Assembly: GCF_040219335.1 (NCBI RefSeq)
Contig: NZ_JAVJSQ010000005.1
Coordinates: 62,001 to 126,000 of the forward strand
Direction of reading: 5' to 3'
Source: Gimesia sp.
GTDB taxonomy: Bacteria; Planctomycetota; Planctomycetia; Planctomycetales; Planctomycetaceae
Length of the DNA stretch: 64,000 bases
In this document: positions 62,732-64,000 of the stretch, one piece after another
How positions within the stretch are numbered: position 1 is the stretch's first letter
How the letters are laid out: every line of letters starts with the position of its first letter
Translations under genes and position numbers: made by a program
The notes under the pieces: model-generated
The model's input: the letters and a program-made list of their open reading frames with translations, nothing else
Told to the model about the DNA's origin: nothing
The model's database searches: none

Positions 62732-64000
62732 ATGCCTGGTTTCTTCAAATTTCTCATCGCGCTTTCAGCTTTTTTTCTGATGGGCACAGTCTGCCTTGCG
62801 GAAGATGAGGTGAATTTCAGCCGTGATGTGCTGCCGATCCTTTCGGATCGTTGTTTTCACTGTCATGGTCCCGATCCCACACATCGCGAAGCCGGTCTCA
62901 GGCTGGATCTGCGTGAAGCGGCAATTGAAGATCGAGACGGTACGACTGCGGTCGTTCCCGGGAAACCGGAGCAAAGCGAGTTACTGGCACGGATCAGTAC
63001 TGATGATCAAGACCTGCTGATGCCGCCCGTGGACTCGCACCGCAAGCCGTTGACGAAGTCGCAGGTGGAGACGATCCGCAAGTGGATTGAACAGGGGGCG
63101 CAGTGGGGGCAGCACTGGTCGTTTGAGCCGCCCGCGAAGGCGAAATTCAGCGCGGAAGAAACAAAGCAGCATCCGGTCGATGTGCTGGTACAGCGGAAGC
63201 TGGCTGCGGAGGGTCTCACGCTCTCCCCGACTGCGGCAAAGCGAACTTTGATCCGTCGGGTCTCGTTTGATCTGACAGGGCTGCCTCCCACGCCGGCCGA
63301 AGTCGACGCGTTTGTGAATGATGATTCGCCGGAAGCGTATGCGAAACTGGTAGATCGTCTGCTGAAATCAAAGCATTACGGCGAGCGGATGGCGATGTGG
63401 TGGCTGGACCTGGCCCGCTATTCGGATACGGATGGGTTTCAACAGGATGCGACCCGCACGAACTGGCCCTGGCGAGACTGGGTAGTGCAGTCGTTCAATG
63501 AGAACAAGCCCTTCGATCAGTTTACGGTCGAGCAGTTTGCCGGCGATCTGCTGCCGAAGTCGACTCCCGAGCAGCAACTGGCGACCTGCTTTCATCGGAA
63601 TCACATGACCAATGGTGAAGGGGGCCGCGACCCGGAAGAGTCGCGAATCGATTATGTCATCGACCGGGTAAATACTACGGGGACCGTCTGGCTGGGGCTG
63701 ACGCTGGGCTGTTGCCAGTGTCATTCGCACAAATTCGATCCCATTTCGCAGGCCGATTATTACAGCCTGTTCGCCTTCTTCAACAGTATTGACGAGGACG
63801 GCAAAGCGGGGAGTCGGGCAAAGCCTTATCTGAAGTATAAATCACCGCTGGTGGAGCGGGCGATTAAAGAGGCGGAGCAGGTCGTGCAGGACCGGAAGCC
63901 GCTGGAAGCCGCGGCCCGCAAACAGGCGGAAGTAGAGTTCGAACCTTGGCTGGCGGAGCAGATCCAAAAAGTCAAACAACAGGATTTTCAGGCCTGGTAT
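62732..64000 (+). CDS. PSCyt1/PSD1-type planctomycete cytochrome protein (partial, 3' end outside window)
   Basis: At least 423 codons; the frame is open to the right edge. A signal peptide (FLIALSAFFLMGTVCLAED) leads to a PSCyt1 domain: VNFSRDVLPILSDRCFHCHGPDP with the CFHCH haem site near residue 47, then GLRLDLREAA and DLLMPPVDSH. A PSCyt2 (DUF1549) region starts near residue 140 (PVDVLVQRKLAAEGLTLSPTAAKRTLIRRVSFDLTGLPPTPAEV) and runs to a second Cys-rich spot CCQCHSHKFDPI near residue 330. Family members usually have a PSD1 (DUF1553) domain after this, which would lie beyond the edge. They are exported proteins of unknown role that are abundant in planctomycetes. Confidence 0.93.
   Translation, partial: MPGFFKFLIALSAFFLMGTVCLAEDEVNFSRDVLPILSDRCFHCHGPDPTHREAGLRLDLREAAIEDRDGTTAVVPGKPEQSELLARISTDDQDLLMPPVDSHRKPLTKSQVETIRKWIEQGAQWGQHWSFEPPAKAKFSAEETKQHPVDVLVQRKLAAEGLTLSPTAAKRTLIRRVSFDLTGLPPTPAEVDAFVNDDSPEAYAKLVDRLLKSKHYGERMAMWWLDLARYSDTDGFQQDATRTNWPWRDWVVQSFNENKPFDQFTVEQFAGDLLPKSTPEQQLATCFHRNHMTNGEGGRDPEESRIDYVIDRVNTTGTVWLGLTLGCCQCHSHKFDPISQADYYSLFAFFNSIDEDGKAGSRAKPYLKYKSPLVERAIKEAEQVVQDRKPLEAAARKQAEVEFEPWLAEQIQKVKQQDFQAWY

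Overview
This window looks like a chromosomal segment from a planctomycete, most likely a Gimesia-like member of the Planctomycetaceae. The evidence is the gene content: two DUF1559 prepilin-like proteins, a PSCyt1/PSD1-type cytochrome protein, a PVC-type dehydrogenase fused to cytochrome c, an ECF sigma factor next to a zinc-finger-bearing kinase start, and many secreted proteins of unknown function. About 53 protein-coding genes are supported. I see no rRNA, tRNA, CRISPR array, insertion sequence or prophage.

Layout. 1-3.1 kb: start of a membrane kinase/anti-sigma gene, its ECF sigma factor, a MarR regulator and a XylR-like AraC regulator. 3.3-10.8 kb: a giant secreted ceramidase-dehydrogenase-cytochrome fusion, then a DJ-1/PfpI protein, a membrane protein, a cupin and a VOC protein. 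10.8-14.7 kb: a three-gene minus-strand unit for glucosylglycerate (phosphatase, GT81 synthase, GH13_18 phosphorylase), a compatible-solute loop that appears to make and recover the solute. 15-24 kb: a secreted LamG protein, a coupled pair of membrane proteins, a DUF1559 protein, a small lipoprotein and a seven-haem cytochrome. 24-27.2 kb: a VWA/AAA+ ATPase pair. 27.4-32.2 kb: a histidine kinase and a LuxR-type response regulator flanking csrA, Hsp20, BON and rhodanese genes, which looks like a stress and post-transcriptional regulation island. 32.5-41.6 kb: a SelA-like PLP enzyme, a secreted protein, SelO converging on MsrB, a SABATH-like methyltransferase, a PadR/membrane-protein pair, and a macro-domain gene coupled to a solute-binding lipoprotein. 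41.7-43.4 kb: a Y-family DNA polymerase translationally coupled to a small Met-Cys protein that resembles a divergent SRAP (YedK/HMCES) protein. 43.5-51.4 kb: a respiratory operon, transcribed coxB, coxA-coxC fusion, ctaG, small membrane protein, Rieske protein, cytochrome b-c fusion, then an FMN glutamate-synthase-like gene. 51.7-64 kb: a serine hydrolase, an alpha/beta hydrolase, a P1B-ATPase and a ZIP-like transporter, a dihaem peroxidase with a clear terminator, an ABC exporter, a second DUF1559/lipoprotein locus, and a truncated PSCyt1-type gene running off the end.

Several non-coding signals stand out: an 8-6-8 inverted repeat upstream of the cytochrome oxidase operon, palindromes upstream of the Y-family polymerase and of selO, a SlyA-like half of a double palindrome between the ECF sigma and MarR genes, and strong stem-loops placed between the DUF1559 gene and the following lipoprotein gene at both such loci. 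All functional statements come from reading motifs by eye and from recalled family knowledge; no database search was run.
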